Notes under the pieces: generated by a model | Databases searched by the model: none | What the model was told of the DNA's origin: nothing | What the model saw: only the letters and a program-made list of their open reading frames with translations | Shown: in pieces, positions 24,756 through 37,820 of the stretch | Layout of the letters: each line of letters starts with the position of its first letter | Numbering within the stretch: position 1 is the stretch's first letter | Translations under genes and position numbers: made by a program | Source of the DNA: Cerrena zonata | Taxonomy: Eukaryota; Basidiomycota; Agaricomycetes; Polyporales; Cerrenaceae | Assembly: GCA_038087015.1 (NCBI GenBank) | Contig: JASBNA010000037.1 | Location: forward strand, 248,001-312,000 | Length of the DNA: 64,000 nucleotides | Direction of reading: 5' to 3'

Positions 24756-25953
24756 CTAATCCTTAATTAAACCACGACGGAAAATGATATAGGGATGCAA
24801 TAAACATAGAGATTGAGGCATCAATGAACGTGGGTCATGAATCTGAATCTAGGATATAATAATATCTGTCAGAAGAATATCTTGATAAATACGGTTTACT
24901 TACACATATATCGCCAACGAAAATTCCTGCGTAACATCTTGAAGCTAAATCAAAGTCACGCGATGGTGATAACATAGAGAACGGCTGGTCATTGGAGATC
25001 GGAGTGAGCATAGTGTAGGTCACAGACAGCACGAGATATTGTACAGATTGGCTTTCCGGAGTGGTTTCCATACCCAGCCTGCAGGCATCAAAATGAAGGT
25101 CCGACAGATATTGTATCCTACGGAGCTTTTGAAGCCAGATTGGGCTGTCTTGAGCTTTCGGATGTGTTGGGGTTTTTGTCAAATCGAATTCGGAGGCAAG
25201 ACATCGTAGGCTCTCAAATTCGAGGAGCGTGAGGCTCCTGAGACGTCGAAGCTTCGGGGATGACTTTAAAAGTTTGTGCGCACACAGCTGGACGTGCTGT
25301 TGCCTGGATAGCTTCCCCAGCTGACCCGTCCGGATCGTCAACTGTGAATCAGACATCCGATATGGTCCTCCCAAATCGATAATTTCCAAGTCAGAGCCAA
25401 ACAGGAGAGATGCTTCGCTTGGTGTGAGCGGCCAGGATTCTAGCTGCAGGTGTCGAAGATAGGGGAATATTGGTGTTTTTTTGTTGATCTTGCATAAAAA
25501 AGTGAGTTTAGACATATTGGTGTCCGATATAACACCACAGAATCGTAGTCGTCTAATCCGCGTAGTATAGCAAGTAATAAACGACAGGGAAATTTCACCT
25601 TGAGTCTATTTAGACCTAACATCAGTATCGTTTCATGGCGAAAAGGAAAGCGGAAACGAACCCAGCTGGGTCTCACGTTGTTAAACAGGTCGAAAATGAC
25701 ACCCAAACCATCCTGTTCCTTCCACAGCATTGCTAGTGCGGGATCTTTGAGCGATTGACACGTTCTTGCAACACGCGCGAGAGTACGCAACCTCTCTTCC
25801 CTCTCCTCATGGTCAAACTCGGGATCCAAAAGATTTGGGTCGAGGAAGCTAAGGATCATGTCCAAAATCTCGACTATATTCAAGACCTTGTGCACTGCAG
25901 AGGATCTATTCTTAGCCGACCAATATTCAATTTGCCGTCTTCGTGTGCAAGTC
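24756..25953 (-). CDS. F-box-like protein, copy B
   Basis: Paralogue of copy A. The F-box-like exon begins after a CATGCAG acceptor at 25954 and reads VHKVLNIVEILDMILSFLDP. The second large exon (about 25580-24910) carries LFPYLRHLQ-like, WPLTPSEASLLFGSDLE, and GQLGKLSRQQHVQLCAHKL blocks. After GTAAGT (about 24905) a last exon reads HDPRSLMPQSLCLLHPYIIF to the stop at 24756. No in-frame ATG precedes the F-box, so a 5' exon is missing from my model. Likely an SCF substrate adaptor if the F-box call is right. Confidence 0.55.
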
Positions 25954-26049
25954 CTGCATGCACAGTTGTGGCACTCGCGAAATTTAGGCTGGGGTGACAG
26001 GATAGTCTGTCGTTCGATGAAAATTAATAGGAAGTATAGCAATCTTTAA

Positions 26050-27941
26050 GGAAACAAACCAGGTACCGATTCACAGCGGAGTTCCTGCAATGGTACGTCT
26101 TCTCGTTTCTCTGACATCGTAATCTGTGCGCAGGGTGGACCAAATTCGTTAGGCGATTATTCAGTCTATTCAACTAGCTTGCAACTAACGAAGTAAACGT
26201 ACGATAGCGATTTCCCCCAATATTTGTCACTGTAGGGTTTGTTCCTTGTTCGGTTTTCTCTCCAAGTTGCAGGCATGATTACGAGAATAACCTGAGAATG
26301 ATTATTAGGCGTATGAACTATATCTTAGTAAATTGAGACTATACCGTGTTTTAGACTTGCGCACAATGCATTAGAGGCATTTGTCTCTACAATGTTGACT
26401 GACTCGCGCATACTATGTTTATATACCTACAATCATATAGTTGTAATCAGCTGCTATGGAAGCGTTAACACGGTTCATTCATCACCTTGCTTGAACATGT
26501 GTATGACAGTTTGAACACGAGACAGACCAAGACCAAGACCGGGAAACGTCGGATGGGCTTAATCTTGAAGCTTGAAGTTCTGGAACCGGAAACAACAATG
26601 ATGGGCTTGAATGTTGCCCACAAAGCGTTGAAATACGCCACTCATACTCCTATCAAAATAAGAGGACGTTCTTGAATCTTAAACGTGACGGTCGAATGTC
26701 GGCATCGTTGACTTCTAAAAGTTATATGGGAATTCGATGTTGACGACGCGTTCCTGAAAGTTCCTGATCTCGGTAAGGTTCGTATTGCATGAAATGTACT
26801 GGGTTGGCTATATCAATCGAGAGCGAGGACAGGGTGTATCGACCACGCTGCTTCTTCTTCAAGATTTCAAGATGATCGAAATACTTGCTTTACCCTGATT
26901 CTGCGAACATATCAGGCCCTGTTGGAGGGATGGCTTATCATGACAAAGAAGGTTAACTAAGAAAACAGACGAGCTTAATGTGCTGTGCGCTTGAAAGTTA
27001 AGCTCGTGCTCTGTGACTAAACCATGAGCGACGGATCGTGGCGAGATCGTCCATAATGGGGGTTGACATACCAACCATGGCGCACAGATACACCGATTGA
27101 TAAGGAAGAAAGTCTTCCATAGTGTTGATATCCTTCAAGATGAAGGGGTAATGCTGTCAAATATCGGGAGTTACAGTACTCGGCATCGTCAAGATGATCG
27201 GATGTCATCAGATCAGCGTCTTGAATGGATGAACGGAAGGCGATGAAAAACGTGTAAGGGGCACATGTAGTAGCGACAATAGATTATACCTATGCTACTC
27301 GCATAAATATAGGATTTGACAGAACATTCAAGATTAAATGAGTCGGATTTCCTATTTCAGGACGGACGTACTTGGTGATGTGCTATCGAGCCTGCATCGC
27401 GCTCAAGAGAGTGAAGCACCCAGGTAGTCAAGACAGTGACATGTACGTGATCCCCAATTAGTTCTGCGATCTTGACGGTAGGTTTGAAGAGAGTTAAAGA
27501 CACCCGAGCCCACCCGTTGCTGCGTCATCGGTCATCTTTTCCTATTTTAGTAATATTGTTTCCTAGTTTGTATTTCCCTTTTCGAGAAGGAGTACCAGTC
27601 TTCCGTCCGATGTATATCCGGAACATCAGTACGCTGTGATTGTTATAATAGACTAAATAAGCACAAGAGTCTTCAGGTTTAAAATAAGAAACTATAGTAT
27701 ACAAAATATTTCTATGGATCAGTAATTAGATGTCAAAGTACTGATTCCCGAAGGGGATGCTCTATGTCACCAGTATCAAATGAGGTGCAGGGTCCGTCGC
27801 CTTAAGGATTACTAGGCGCGAATCGAACATGCAACGAGCAGCTTCACGCGATGTCCAAGTCGTTCTATTCAAGCTGATCGTCTGGAACGCTAGAAGGAAG
27901 TTAAGTAGCAAGATCGACAGGGACTAACGGAACACATACGT
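26050..27941. other. Gene-poor stretch with second copy of the 23.6-24.2 kb block
   Basis: About 26900-27440 repeats 23640-24190 with substitutions and small indels. I see no confident gene elsewhere in this interval. Confidence 0.5.
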
Positions 27942-28291
27942 TTAATGTTTCGACTTCATGTGGGATAGGATGTTCACCTTCTGGATAGAGTAATAGTCAC
28001 ATAAACCACATTGATGGAAGCTGTCGATGCTATCACTACTCATGCAATCGGCAGACCAAAGGTACAATGGGAACATACCACTCCTTCCAGCGGTCTTCAA
28101 TTTCCCATTCTGGGTGTTGCATAAGATGCTCCTTGGCTTCCACATTCTTCGTCAGCTTCTCCTCACAGCTTGGACAAATAATCGCTTTTCCGCGCTGATA
28201 AGGGTTCTATAACACGGAAATGGACAAAATAAGTATCTAGCCACTCCTGGTGTGGTTGAAAATCACAAACAGGTATACCGTCGGTTGGCAT
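27942..28291 (-). CDS. Short two-finger C2H2 protein
   Basis: Exon 1 from ATG 28291 reads MPTDGIP. After an intron the first finger is RGKAIICPSCEEKL with H-x4-H. After a second intron (GTATGT...GATAG) comes FHQCGLCDYYSIQKVNILSHMKSKH and an immediate stop. The protein is about 75 residues with no C-terminal region, unlike its relatives, so it may be a shortened copy. Confidence 0.6.
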
Positions 28292-29697
28292 TGATGGGGG
28301 GGAGAGAGGGATCCACCGCTAACTTATCGCTGAAAGCTCCAGAGATTATTTATATCCAGAGAGAAGATACAAAGCCAATATCGGCTATTTCAGCCCAAGC
28401 TCAAGACGACTAAGCTCGTGGCCTACGGCATTCTTGACGGCTAATTCTTCTATATTTGTGATGCGCGGGAGTACTAAGACGAGATCTTATGGGCGCATAG
28501 TTAGATGGTCTTAGCGCACACCCTCAAAGAAAAGCAAGATGTAATCTTGAGTAGTGAGGTACAATAACACAGCGTTAGAACTTCGTATTGCGAGAGTGGG
28601 GGTGTTGGGAATCAGCTGTAAATCTCTAGAAACCCCCAATGGTTCGAGGCAATCCACTTGAATGATCCACGTAGATGCTCGAGATCGTGTGACTCGGATG
28701 TGATTTACAACTTGAGCCTGCTTGTTGAGATGATGACATGAAGAACACGAGGAGATTCAAGGTCGTGACACTAGCGGTTAGTGTTTGCCTAGATAAATCT
28801 CGACAGATTTCGACCTGAGACGACATCCGGGACCACGCTCCATGGTGGTTTACTCATCGGTAGGATCGTGGTACAATAGACATTGTTCCGACCGACCTGC
28901 ATCGCTGAGGTATATCTTCCGGCCCCGATCTTAAGCAGCCCTACTTGTCTTGAGTGGATGAGCGGAGATTAGCTGTCGGCGAGACAAATCTCAGCTCAAG
29001 TATCAATGGATTCAAGATCCGTGAGGTGTGAGTAGAACCCTACGATAACATGGTATGTAGGAAAGAGCCATGCGTTTTACACAACCAAATTGTATTGAGA
29101 GAACATGTGCTTACATACCTGGCCGCCAAAGTCGAATATGATGACACCTCAAAGCTTCAAGCTTCAGGCTTCAGCGTTCCAACCTCTACGCTCGCCACTC
29201 TAGCCATTGTGGTAAGATGGTAGGACGGTAATGAGTAAGACACAGAGAGAGCATGGTGATCAAGATGGTGGTCAGAAGGAGAGAATGCCGACTCACATCG
29301 ATGATACTTAGGTTTTGACATCGGTGAGAGACCTCCGACTCTCACTCTAAGTGTGCGAAATATGATAAAACCCACAATTAATGTCACCAATTCCTTTCCA
29401 ATAAGATACATTGAAGACTCTTCAAGTTCCATATAAGCCGGGTTATTTGATTTACAATAACGGTAGAGACATGACGAGAAAAGGGATCCAGGTACACACA
29501 ACATAACAGGATATTCATAAGAGTAAAGATGGCATAACTACGTTGTTAAGATCGCTCAGCGACCACCTCAATATAATAAGGTTACAATTTCCAGTGGGTA
29601 GTATGGGATCCAGATCTCATCTCCAGTCGAGGAGTTACCAAAAAGTATGAAATCTAGGGCACAAGCTAATAATACGATCAAGGACTCGGATACATAA
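28292..29697. other. No gene recognised
   Basis: Only short frames without family motifs or consistent splice sites are visible. Confidence 0.4.
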
Positions 29698-30749
29698 CTA
29701 CACGTGCCAGAAGGGTTGCTGATAACACATCGAAGAGGGTACTGCTCTCCAATCTCCCTCCAATTGTGAAAGGTCACTCGGCCAAGGGCTTGTTGTTAAG
29801 ACAGGTCCGCCGTCGTGTAGAACGGGAGTACTGAAGTTAGGGCCAAGTGCCGCACCTATCTCATTAGGTATGTCTTGAAAGTCGAACTGAGCAGACGATG
29901 GGAAGGGTAAAGAAGGGGGATAGGAGGGATGTAAAGACATCTGCGGTAGGAAAGTGCTGTTGTAGTGGTCAATACATTGGTCGGAAGATGTGGGATAGCC
30001 ATAGGACGAGATGCCGTGGTTGAAGAGGGAAGACTCGGCGTCCCATTTAGGCCCTGCGAGAAAAGTATCTATAAGGGATATAGGGAGAGTTAGGTAATTT
30101 AAGTCGAACATACTTGTATACGTCTTATCATTCTGAACATGGGAGGTCCAATACTCCAGTGAAGTACCTTGACTCCAAGTCCATACGGGGGCATCTCGGT
30201 TCTCACCGAAAATGGGGCCGCGTGTTGAAGAAGCCTCATCCTTGATTGATACCCCGGAGGTCATAGTCACACTGGACGAGGGATCCTTAGGAGGGACCCC
30301 GTACCGGAGGGTAGATGAAGCGAAGATATCATGGTTCGGCTCAAAAAGTCTGTTTCAAGGTATAAGGTGAGTAAAGGTGAGTAGAAATAGGCATACTGGT
30401 TATAAAGACACGAACCCTGGATGCTTCGCTCTCTTGTGAGCATCGATATTTACTTGCTGAATAGTATAGTATCCACATATTTCGCAGTGACGAAAGCTTG
30501 TTGAGAGAACATTAAGCCAATCGATTGAGGAAGTAATACAAAACATACCAAGCCAACCAGCCTCCGTCGGCTAGCTCTGGATGGCTTTTGAGATGTGCCT
30601 CTGCAGCCTCTTTGTGTGACAGATGCTTCTTGCAGCCACGAGACGGACAGATGATAGCCTTTCCGCGTTGGTAGGGGTGCTGAAGATGGAACTCATGAGC
30701 GTTATATAGTGTAAGATGATTGGAGACTCACAAATCGTACTTCGCCCAT
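29698..30749 (-). CDS. Two-finger C2H2 zinc-finger protein
   Basis: Exon 1 (MGEVRF, ATG 30749) ends at GTGAGT. Exon 2 reads HPYQRGKAIICPSRGCKKHL with H-x3-H and ends GGWLAW. Exon 3 reads FRHCEICGYYTIQQVNIDAHKRAKH. The last exon (30360-29698) encodes an acidic and aromatic region rich in Ser, Pro and Tyr (PSYPPSLPFPSSAQFDF), plausible as an activation domain. Same architecture as the 20.1, 32.5 and 36.4 kb genes. Ends PFWHV. Confidence 0.7.
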
Positions 30750-31920
30750 TGTTACTGCGAATTTGACGAGGGAACGGCATAAAGAAAATGGACCGGGAAG
30801 CATGTTACTTATACCATAAAATCTGAACGATTGCTTGAAATCGCAGTCTCAAGCATCCCCAAGATCAAGACCGAAACGTTCGTAACACGTGTAAGATTCA
30901 AGACAGACCGTCTTGGTGGAAGCAGACCTTCGCAAGGTGGAGCAACTCGATGGCGACAGAGAGATTGGGAATGTAGATTCTTTGGTATTTCAAGATCACA
31001 ATGAACCTGGCGTCGGGTTCTATGATCTCATTAGATGAGTCGTGACAGACTCATCAAGCAAGTAGTTGATTCCTCTAAAGGTATCCGTAACAATGGCCAG
31101 TTTAGACTAAGCCGTGTTCAGGCGCAGCGTGTCGAAGCTTGAATAGTGGAAAAAGACCATTAAGTTTGATGTCGCAAGATTGGGGATCTTGCCGTTGAAC
31201 GTTGGGGGCTCGACTTGGGGTCTTCACGCAAGTGATGAGTCAGAGAAGAAACGATACTCCTGCTAGCGAGGATGCAAAAGGAGACATTTGGGGATACCGA
31301 CCGCGATTCATTCTCAAAATGGATGGTCCATTGGTGGTACCTGCCTAAATAACAATTTAGCGTAATACTCGCGATGTTGGCCTGCCATGCCAGAGATCAG
31401 CAGGTATTGGTATTCAGCAAGAAAAATAGAATGCCTACCGAGATATTGTTTAGCTTCAAATGGACAAAATATTGGCCTGGGCGCGTGAATCTATATTGCA
31501 AGACATCTTGACGTCTGCTAACGCATCAATTCATGCTGAATGAGAACGACTGGGGTGTGGTGAAGGTTGTTTCAAGATCTCACTGTGAACTTCTTCCCGT
31601 CTTCCACGTAGCGTCACGGCCCCGGCGCGTGATAGCCGTGACAATTTCAATTGCATATAGTACCGTATATGTAAGGCCCCAAGTTTCTCGAAGCCTACAG
31701 TACTGCTGCAAATATCGAAGGAAATAATATCCCGTTCTTCATTAGGTGTATGCCCCTTCGGAGATCGATGATTACAATCACCAAAGGTAAATCTACAAAT
31801 ACAATGCATACAATGGATCTCGATCATGATTTCCACACAGAGTCTAACAACATGCCAATACGACTTCATAAAGGACTAATGCCATCTCATTTCGGCGTGA
31901 TACTTCCCTTTTCTCCCCGT
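30750..31920. other. No gene recognised
   Basis: Overlapping frames on both strands around 31530-31870 show no family motif and are probably chance. Confidence 0.4.
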
Positions 31921-32521
31921 CTATTGGGGATAGTACTTATAGTCACCGCAGAATATACCATCATCCGTAAGCTCGTAGTCGAGGTCAAGGTCGCTGGCGT
32001 TCCCATACAGAGCGATCAAAGGCGAGCGTATATCACGCCACAACATTGGGGTGCCATCTGTTCCCAAAACAAAATCTGCCCCTCCGTATGTAGCATAGCT
32101 CACATCAGTATCGACCCTAGACATGTTGATTAGAAAAGTAGGTTTCGAGCATCTTCATAATAAATGCGTACTGATTATGTTTTACTTTCAAGTGTTGCTT
32201 CAGGTTGGCTTTCTGAGGCGTATAGTATGCGCACTCCCGGCAATAATAAAAGCTAGAATTATTTGATGATGATGAAATGGTACACACGTAGAGATAAAAT
32301 AGACACATACTAGTAAAGCCAGACACAGTGCTCAGCTAGTCTCGGATATTCCTCAATGAGGTGGTCCTTAGCTTCCGTTTTCCCCTTCAATTCAATTCTG
32401 CAGTGAGGGTTGGGACAGATGATGGACTTCCCAACGTGATTGGGATGCTTCGAAGGTGAAGGCTGAGCACAAATTCATATCTGGGTCCATACGAGCTTAC
32501 CACTACGCCTTTGCTTGACAT
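31921..32521 (-). CDS. Two-finger C2H2 zinc-finger protein
   Basis: Four exons in consistent phase. MSSKGVV (ATG 32521). HPNHVGKSIICPNPHCRIEL with E/H-rich end and WLYY. FYYCRECAYYTPQKANLKQHLKVKH. Then, across GTACGC...TGTCTAG, an acidic tail VDTDVSYATYGGADF...YELTDDGIFCGDYKYYPQ. In finger 1 the expected histidine pair reads HLIEEY, so one zinc ligand may be lost. Otherwise like its relatives. Confidence 0.65.
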
Positions 32522-34894
32522 GGTGTCTTATAGACGAGATATAGCTTTGAAGTTGAAGTCTGAAGATATGAAGGAGCCGACTTGCTTTTTAGTAGAGCCA
32601 ACCTGTTCATCTTATATACAGGATGTCATCCTTGAAGATGTTTGTTCCTATCCCTCGTCTTTCCCCTAAGACGGTGTAAGGAGGAGGAAACGCTGGCTCA
32701 AGAAGATACTTTTCCAAACTGGGAAGATCAATTCCGAAGGAATACGTGAGGCATAGACGTTAAAGACAGACCAACCCGCAGATTCGTGGATGGAACGGGA
32801 GGCGTCCGTAGCTCGGTCTTAAGCAAGTGTCATTAATCAAAGTCCGACGGGTGATGCGCCAAAGACCTGCAGACAATAAACCGACAACTTAAGATGAAAG
32901 AGAGAGAAGTGTGTACATGAAACCTGAGTTTGTATAGCGCGGGTGAAAGAAGCATTGTCGTGGGTCTTATCTTAATGTGCTGGGCCGCGCCGACAGAAAC
33001 GGAGATCACCGTGGGGTTGTTGCATCGAGGTTGAGTATCCTGGGCAGAATATATAGCTCAGTGTGTTTCGACAGCGTCTCCTGCGTCCCTAGAGGGAAAT
33101 TCTAGATGTCCTGTTGAGGTTCAGAGGGATCATAATCGCAGTGAGATCTTTGTCGCCGGTTCTCCAATGACGTCCTAGCCACTGGCCAACTCGCAAAAGC
33201 AGACAGGAGCAAGATCAAGGAACCAGATTGTGAGAAACCTTTGAGCGGCAGAACAAAAGCTGAGGAGTAGGACTCTTGGCCACCTGCGCGTGAATTTCAA
33301 CACCTTTTTGCTCATGATGATGTTCACGGGAAATTAAGGAGTAAGTATCCAGATCCATGGGTGCCAGCCCGAGTATACTGGGCGTAGACAAATGCAGGAA
33401 GTGTATCCCCGCGACTTACGCCACTGGTATGACAACCCGTGTCAGAACGCCAGAAGACACCTTTGAGTTAAGAGTCTCGAGGGAAATTCGGGCTAGAACT
33501 GCGATGTTCCCCCAGGACAGAGATGAATCGTCATCGTTTCAGGAAGAAGGGACAGGAACCGTGATCGAGGGACGATAAGCTGGAGCGTTGACTTATTAAT
33601 GATCAATTGCGACTGCGACCTCTGTATGGAAAAATTATATGATCGGTTCTTTGTGAGACGAGAGGATATGGCATACCAAAGCTAGATTCGAGGAAGGAAA
33701 ATCGCTAGCTAGGATCGTGAACTGGTCTGCAATGAGCAAAGAGTGGGATATACGATCGCAGTCATAACACCGTTGGTGGCTTCGTCGCAAGTTGATCCTT
33801 TATGGACATTAGTTCGGAGGTCGGCTGAGCTCGAACATGTCATCTCAAAACCAAAGAGCGTAATGAATAACACGTAGTAATGGGGATAAACGGCGAACGA
33901 CTGACATTGAATCACCTTAATCTTGAGTCCCAACTTGAGTCTTTCTCCGTAATGTCATTCGTTAAGGATAAGATAGGGTCATGCTCAGCAATAGGATAAG
34001 CCTCGAGGTATCGTGCTGAACCTATCTCGCTCTATCACCATGAGATGCCCATGATCGGAACCATGGGAGGGAATTCATACCGGAGACTATCGATGCCGGG
34101 GATGTACTATGATGTCAGCGTTGGTGGGGGATAATTGGTAGTGTCATGGTCCATGACGGAAACCTTTCTGGGAGCAAATAACTGGTATGCAAACAAACCG
34201 GAGTGGACACAGCAAAGCCGGATGTGATAGACAGTGCAGCAAACGTCGAAGGCAACTGAGAGTGTTGCACAGCCAGATATTTGAAAGTGCTATCGCTAGA
34301 ACATGCATTGTGATAGGCTCAGTTCTCAGCCTCTAGTTTGAGTTCGATAAGACACTGAGTCACTGAAGCCTGAGGAGTCGTTCTGCATCGCAATTGTCAC
34401 CTAAGCACGCTGTCGGCAAATCCGGGAGCTCTTGCCCTTTATGGATAGACCTGTCTAAATGGGGAATCCCAAGTTGATCCGATCCAGCAAATACTCAGGC
34501 TGCCATCTTCCCCAGTGAGATCTCGTTTCTCCTGCTCCCAATTGTCATGATCTAAATCCTCAGAATTCTATGATAAGAATATGATTTTGAGGATTAACCG
34601 AGAATGGATTTGGTGCTATGATGCCGATCAGACAGCCGGAGGTGCACGCTCGCTGTGTTCGAATTGATTTGACGTGTCTGCCAAGCGAACTCCCTCCTTA
34701 CTTACATCGTTCAAGGAGCAACGGTTATTACTCAGTTTCTCTGCTCTTAATGCATGCCGCAACAGAGTGCAGTCTTTCTACCGGCAGGTACGAGTAATTG
34801 GGCGGAAATAACCATAGCTCTACCATCCGCATTCGCACTATCTCGACGATGACTCAGAGGACATCATCCGTCCCCATATATACCCTATCTCACC
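32522..34894. other. No gene recognised
   Basis: One 73-codon frame at 33357 lacks any motif. Nothing else is convincing. Confidence 0.4.
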
Positions 34895-35547
34895 ATGATA
34901 CCCACTAATTATATCCATATTCAGAAAACTTATGAACCCGAGAGAACAACCATATCCCTTTCCAGTATTTGTAGGATATCGTTGACGCAAGTCGGGTTTG
35001 CGGAAAGGTACCTCAGGTCATATGCAGAGCTAGCTAGCGGACGTTGGGAGGGATGGCGCAATTTACTTTACTTCTTGGTACCAAAGTACGTGCTGACATA
35101 CTTCGACCAGATTTTGTCAGTGCAACCCCCGCGGATACTCCACCATTCAACAAGTGAATATCGACGCCCATATTAGGGCAAAATATCTGAAGTATGTGCT
35201 TTTACAGACATCGTGTTTTCCTCTAGTCCCTCACATCAGGTCAAAGAACTTTGGGTCTAGATTACGAGGTCGCGTGTCCTAGTCGTGTTCATTCGAGCAT
35301 CTTCAATACAAATAGTCAATTCATACATCAAGATAGACCTCACTCTGCAAGTTTTATGTCTGAGGCAGACACCACCTCTGGGCCAATGAAAAGTGATTTT
35401 CTAGAACCGGGCCTCACATTGATCGGCAAAGATGTTTTCTCTGTCAGAGATGAAGAAACTACTCAACGACCATCCGTCCATCACTCGTTCCAACCTTCAG
35501 TGGTGACGAAATGCAATTCGATTACAGTTCTCTTTTCAGCTCGGTAA
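34895..35547 (+). pseudogene. Degenerate C2H2 gene remnant
   Basis: The frame from ATG 34895 contains LTQVGFAERYLRSYAELASG followed by RWEGW. This aligns with the end of finger 1 in the 36.4 kb gene (LTEMHEAEMHLKSHLELAGN, RWMEW), but both cysteines and the histidine pair are gone. The frame at 35251 (Ser/Thr- and Asp-rich) may be the old C-terminal exon. The second finger is not found. A TATATA stretch precedes it. Confidence 0.4.
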
Positions 35548-36436
35548 GGGTCTCACCACTCATCACGGTCTTCTAATACTCATTTCACTTTACGTCAAGC
35601 CAAGTTCCGTCTCATTTTGGAAACATCGTACCCTCCAATGACAACCACAGCCGACAGTGACAAGACATATTCACGCCACGATCATCTGTGTACTAAACAT
35701 GCTGGCCGGAAAACTTGAAGGAGGGTCCCTGTTGTTCAGACAGGTATGTGAAGACTACCATTCAAACGTCGAGTCGTAGCCCAGCGTTCCACTCGAAGTA
35801 GACACAGATATAACTATTGCCAATTAGACGTCCGGGGCTACAAACTATCCACGTTTCTTCCGCCTTATCATGATCCTGAATCTTGGACTCGGGATCTCTG
35901 TCGACTCTATCTTGCTAGCAATTTACTACATCGAGCGTGGCAGAGAGGGACAAAGCTACCGGCACCCTTACAACTCCCCACGCGCATGACGGAGGATTAT
36001 CAATCACCCAGCAGTTGTCACACGGTCTTGAATGTTGCGTCTTGAACTCGAGACTCGAACGGGCGAGGTCTATCAGAGCCTAAATCAGCTTCCTGAAACC
36101 ATGACTCTTGAATCTTATCTTGTCTTGTCTTGTCTTGCCGAAGGCTTGACTGCACTTTCAAATTCTCACCTCGAGGCGGTGCTATCTTTAGAACGATATA
36201 ATTAATATCGTCCTAGTTGCCCACTTATGGGTGTCCGGTCATGGTTTCAAGACCGAGGATAAGGCACTACTATACATGTCGACACATTCAAACATTCTCT
36301 TCTCGAGAGGCGCTGTCTTGCTTCGGTCTTGAATCTTAATCGATAAGCTCTCAAGACCCCCGAGATCACCAGTTTCAAGTACTATATCTAACTTGAGATT
36401 CTCAACCTCCCCTCCATTCATCCGATCTTGACCTGA

Positions 36437-37482
36437 ATGCCCCAAGCATCAATCCCTCACTCTAAGCATCCCCACCAGTGTGGGAATGCAATTAAATGTC
36501 CTTGTTGTGACGTGAAGCTGACAGAGATGCATGAAGCCGAGATGCATCTGAAGAGCCATCTCGAACTTGCGGGGAATCGCTGGATGGAATGGTGAGTCGT
36601 CTTTCACTCCTTTTTTTCCGAACAATGTAATAAAGTCGTGGTCGCGCCTAGCTTTCGTCGGTGTCCATCCTGTGATTACTACACTATTCAACAATCGAAC
36701 TTGAATAGACATATGAAGAAGCATCACAACAATCAGTACGAACCTCGCCTATTCTAGTGTACATTTTCTCATTGCCTTTTTAGTCTTCTCGGGCCCGCGT
36801 CGGATGCCACTCTACCATATCCGTATGACGGCAACTGGTCGGACGAGGCCAAACTCATTTACGAATGTTTACCCGCCATGGATCCAAATGACGATCCATT
36901 CCCCGCCTCAAATTACACATACCCATATTCTTTCAGCAGCGATACATCAAATATCGACCCAGGGAATCCTGCAGCCCATGATTTTCCGGTGTCAGATCCA
37001 AACACGCCCTCCCTCCTGAACGTTGAGCTACCCAGCGAGCTCTATACTTATACTTCTGACTTATGTCAAGATTATTCAGAACTGGATCTATATCACCCGC
37101 CCTGTGGTGTTCAAGACGATCTGGATCTGAGCCTCGATTGTTACGGACCTAACGAAATCAACACGCTCGATTTCCCCTATGATAATGATTATCTCATTCC
37201 TCATGCCTATGAGGACCATTCTATATCCTCGAATACATCACCATTTTCCACGATCACTGCCATTGGGCAGTTTCCGGTCCACTTTACGTTCACTTTTACA
37301 TACACTATACCAGGGAATCTTAGCTACATTATTTAGGAAGAAAGGTGAGTGCCGATTCAAGACGTTGCAGTCTGACATATATGAAATTGATTTTATTATC
37401 ATCGTAGGTCGCTATTGATACAAGCGCATATGGCCCTCTAGATACTACTATTGATGAGGACTGGGCAGTTCAGTACGATTAG
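36437..37482 (+). CDS. Two-finger C2H2 zinc-finger protein with acidic C-terminus
   Basis: Exon 1 from ATG 36437 reads MPQASIPHSKHPHQCGNAI, then KCPCCDVKL with H-x3-H and RWMEW before GTGAGT. Exon 2 (after CGCCTAG) reads FRRCPSCDYYTIQQSNLNRH...HH. Exon 3 (after TTTTTAG at 36781) encodes an Asp/Tyr/Pro-rich region. The frame can stop at 37336, or splice to a final acidic exon (VAIDTSAYGPLDTTIDEDW) ending 37482. It is the closest intact relative of the broken copies at 34.9 and 44.2 kb. Confidence 0.7.
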
Positions 37483-37820
37483 TGAACTTTATTTGCCGTC
37501 TTTCCGTTGCCATTAAGTACTATGTATACTATGCCTACTTACAGTAACGGACTTGAAAATCGATTATTAGTATGATGTTCAACGGCATACGACAGGTATA
37601 CCGTACCGATATACGTTTCTAACAACTACCAGTCAAATCGGTCACAGTAGTCCTTCGAGTCATCACCGGCAAAAAATGGGTAAAAGGAGTGAAAATGTTA
37701 ATTAGTGATGACATTCCCATTTATATCGCATGAAGGTCTGATTTCTGTCATAGATTGCAGACCCGTTTCAAGGTCATGACAGTTTAGAGCGTTTAGAGTT
37801 GATAACGCATTATGGGCCTG

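Noticed and set aside
31531..31869. 112-codon minus-strand frame between the 30 and 32 kb C2H2 genes
   Set aside because: Another frame is open on the opposite strand, there is no family motif, and composition is like intergenic DNA.
33357..33578. 73-codon frame MGASPSILG...
   Set aside because: Isolated, motif-free and within expected chance length.
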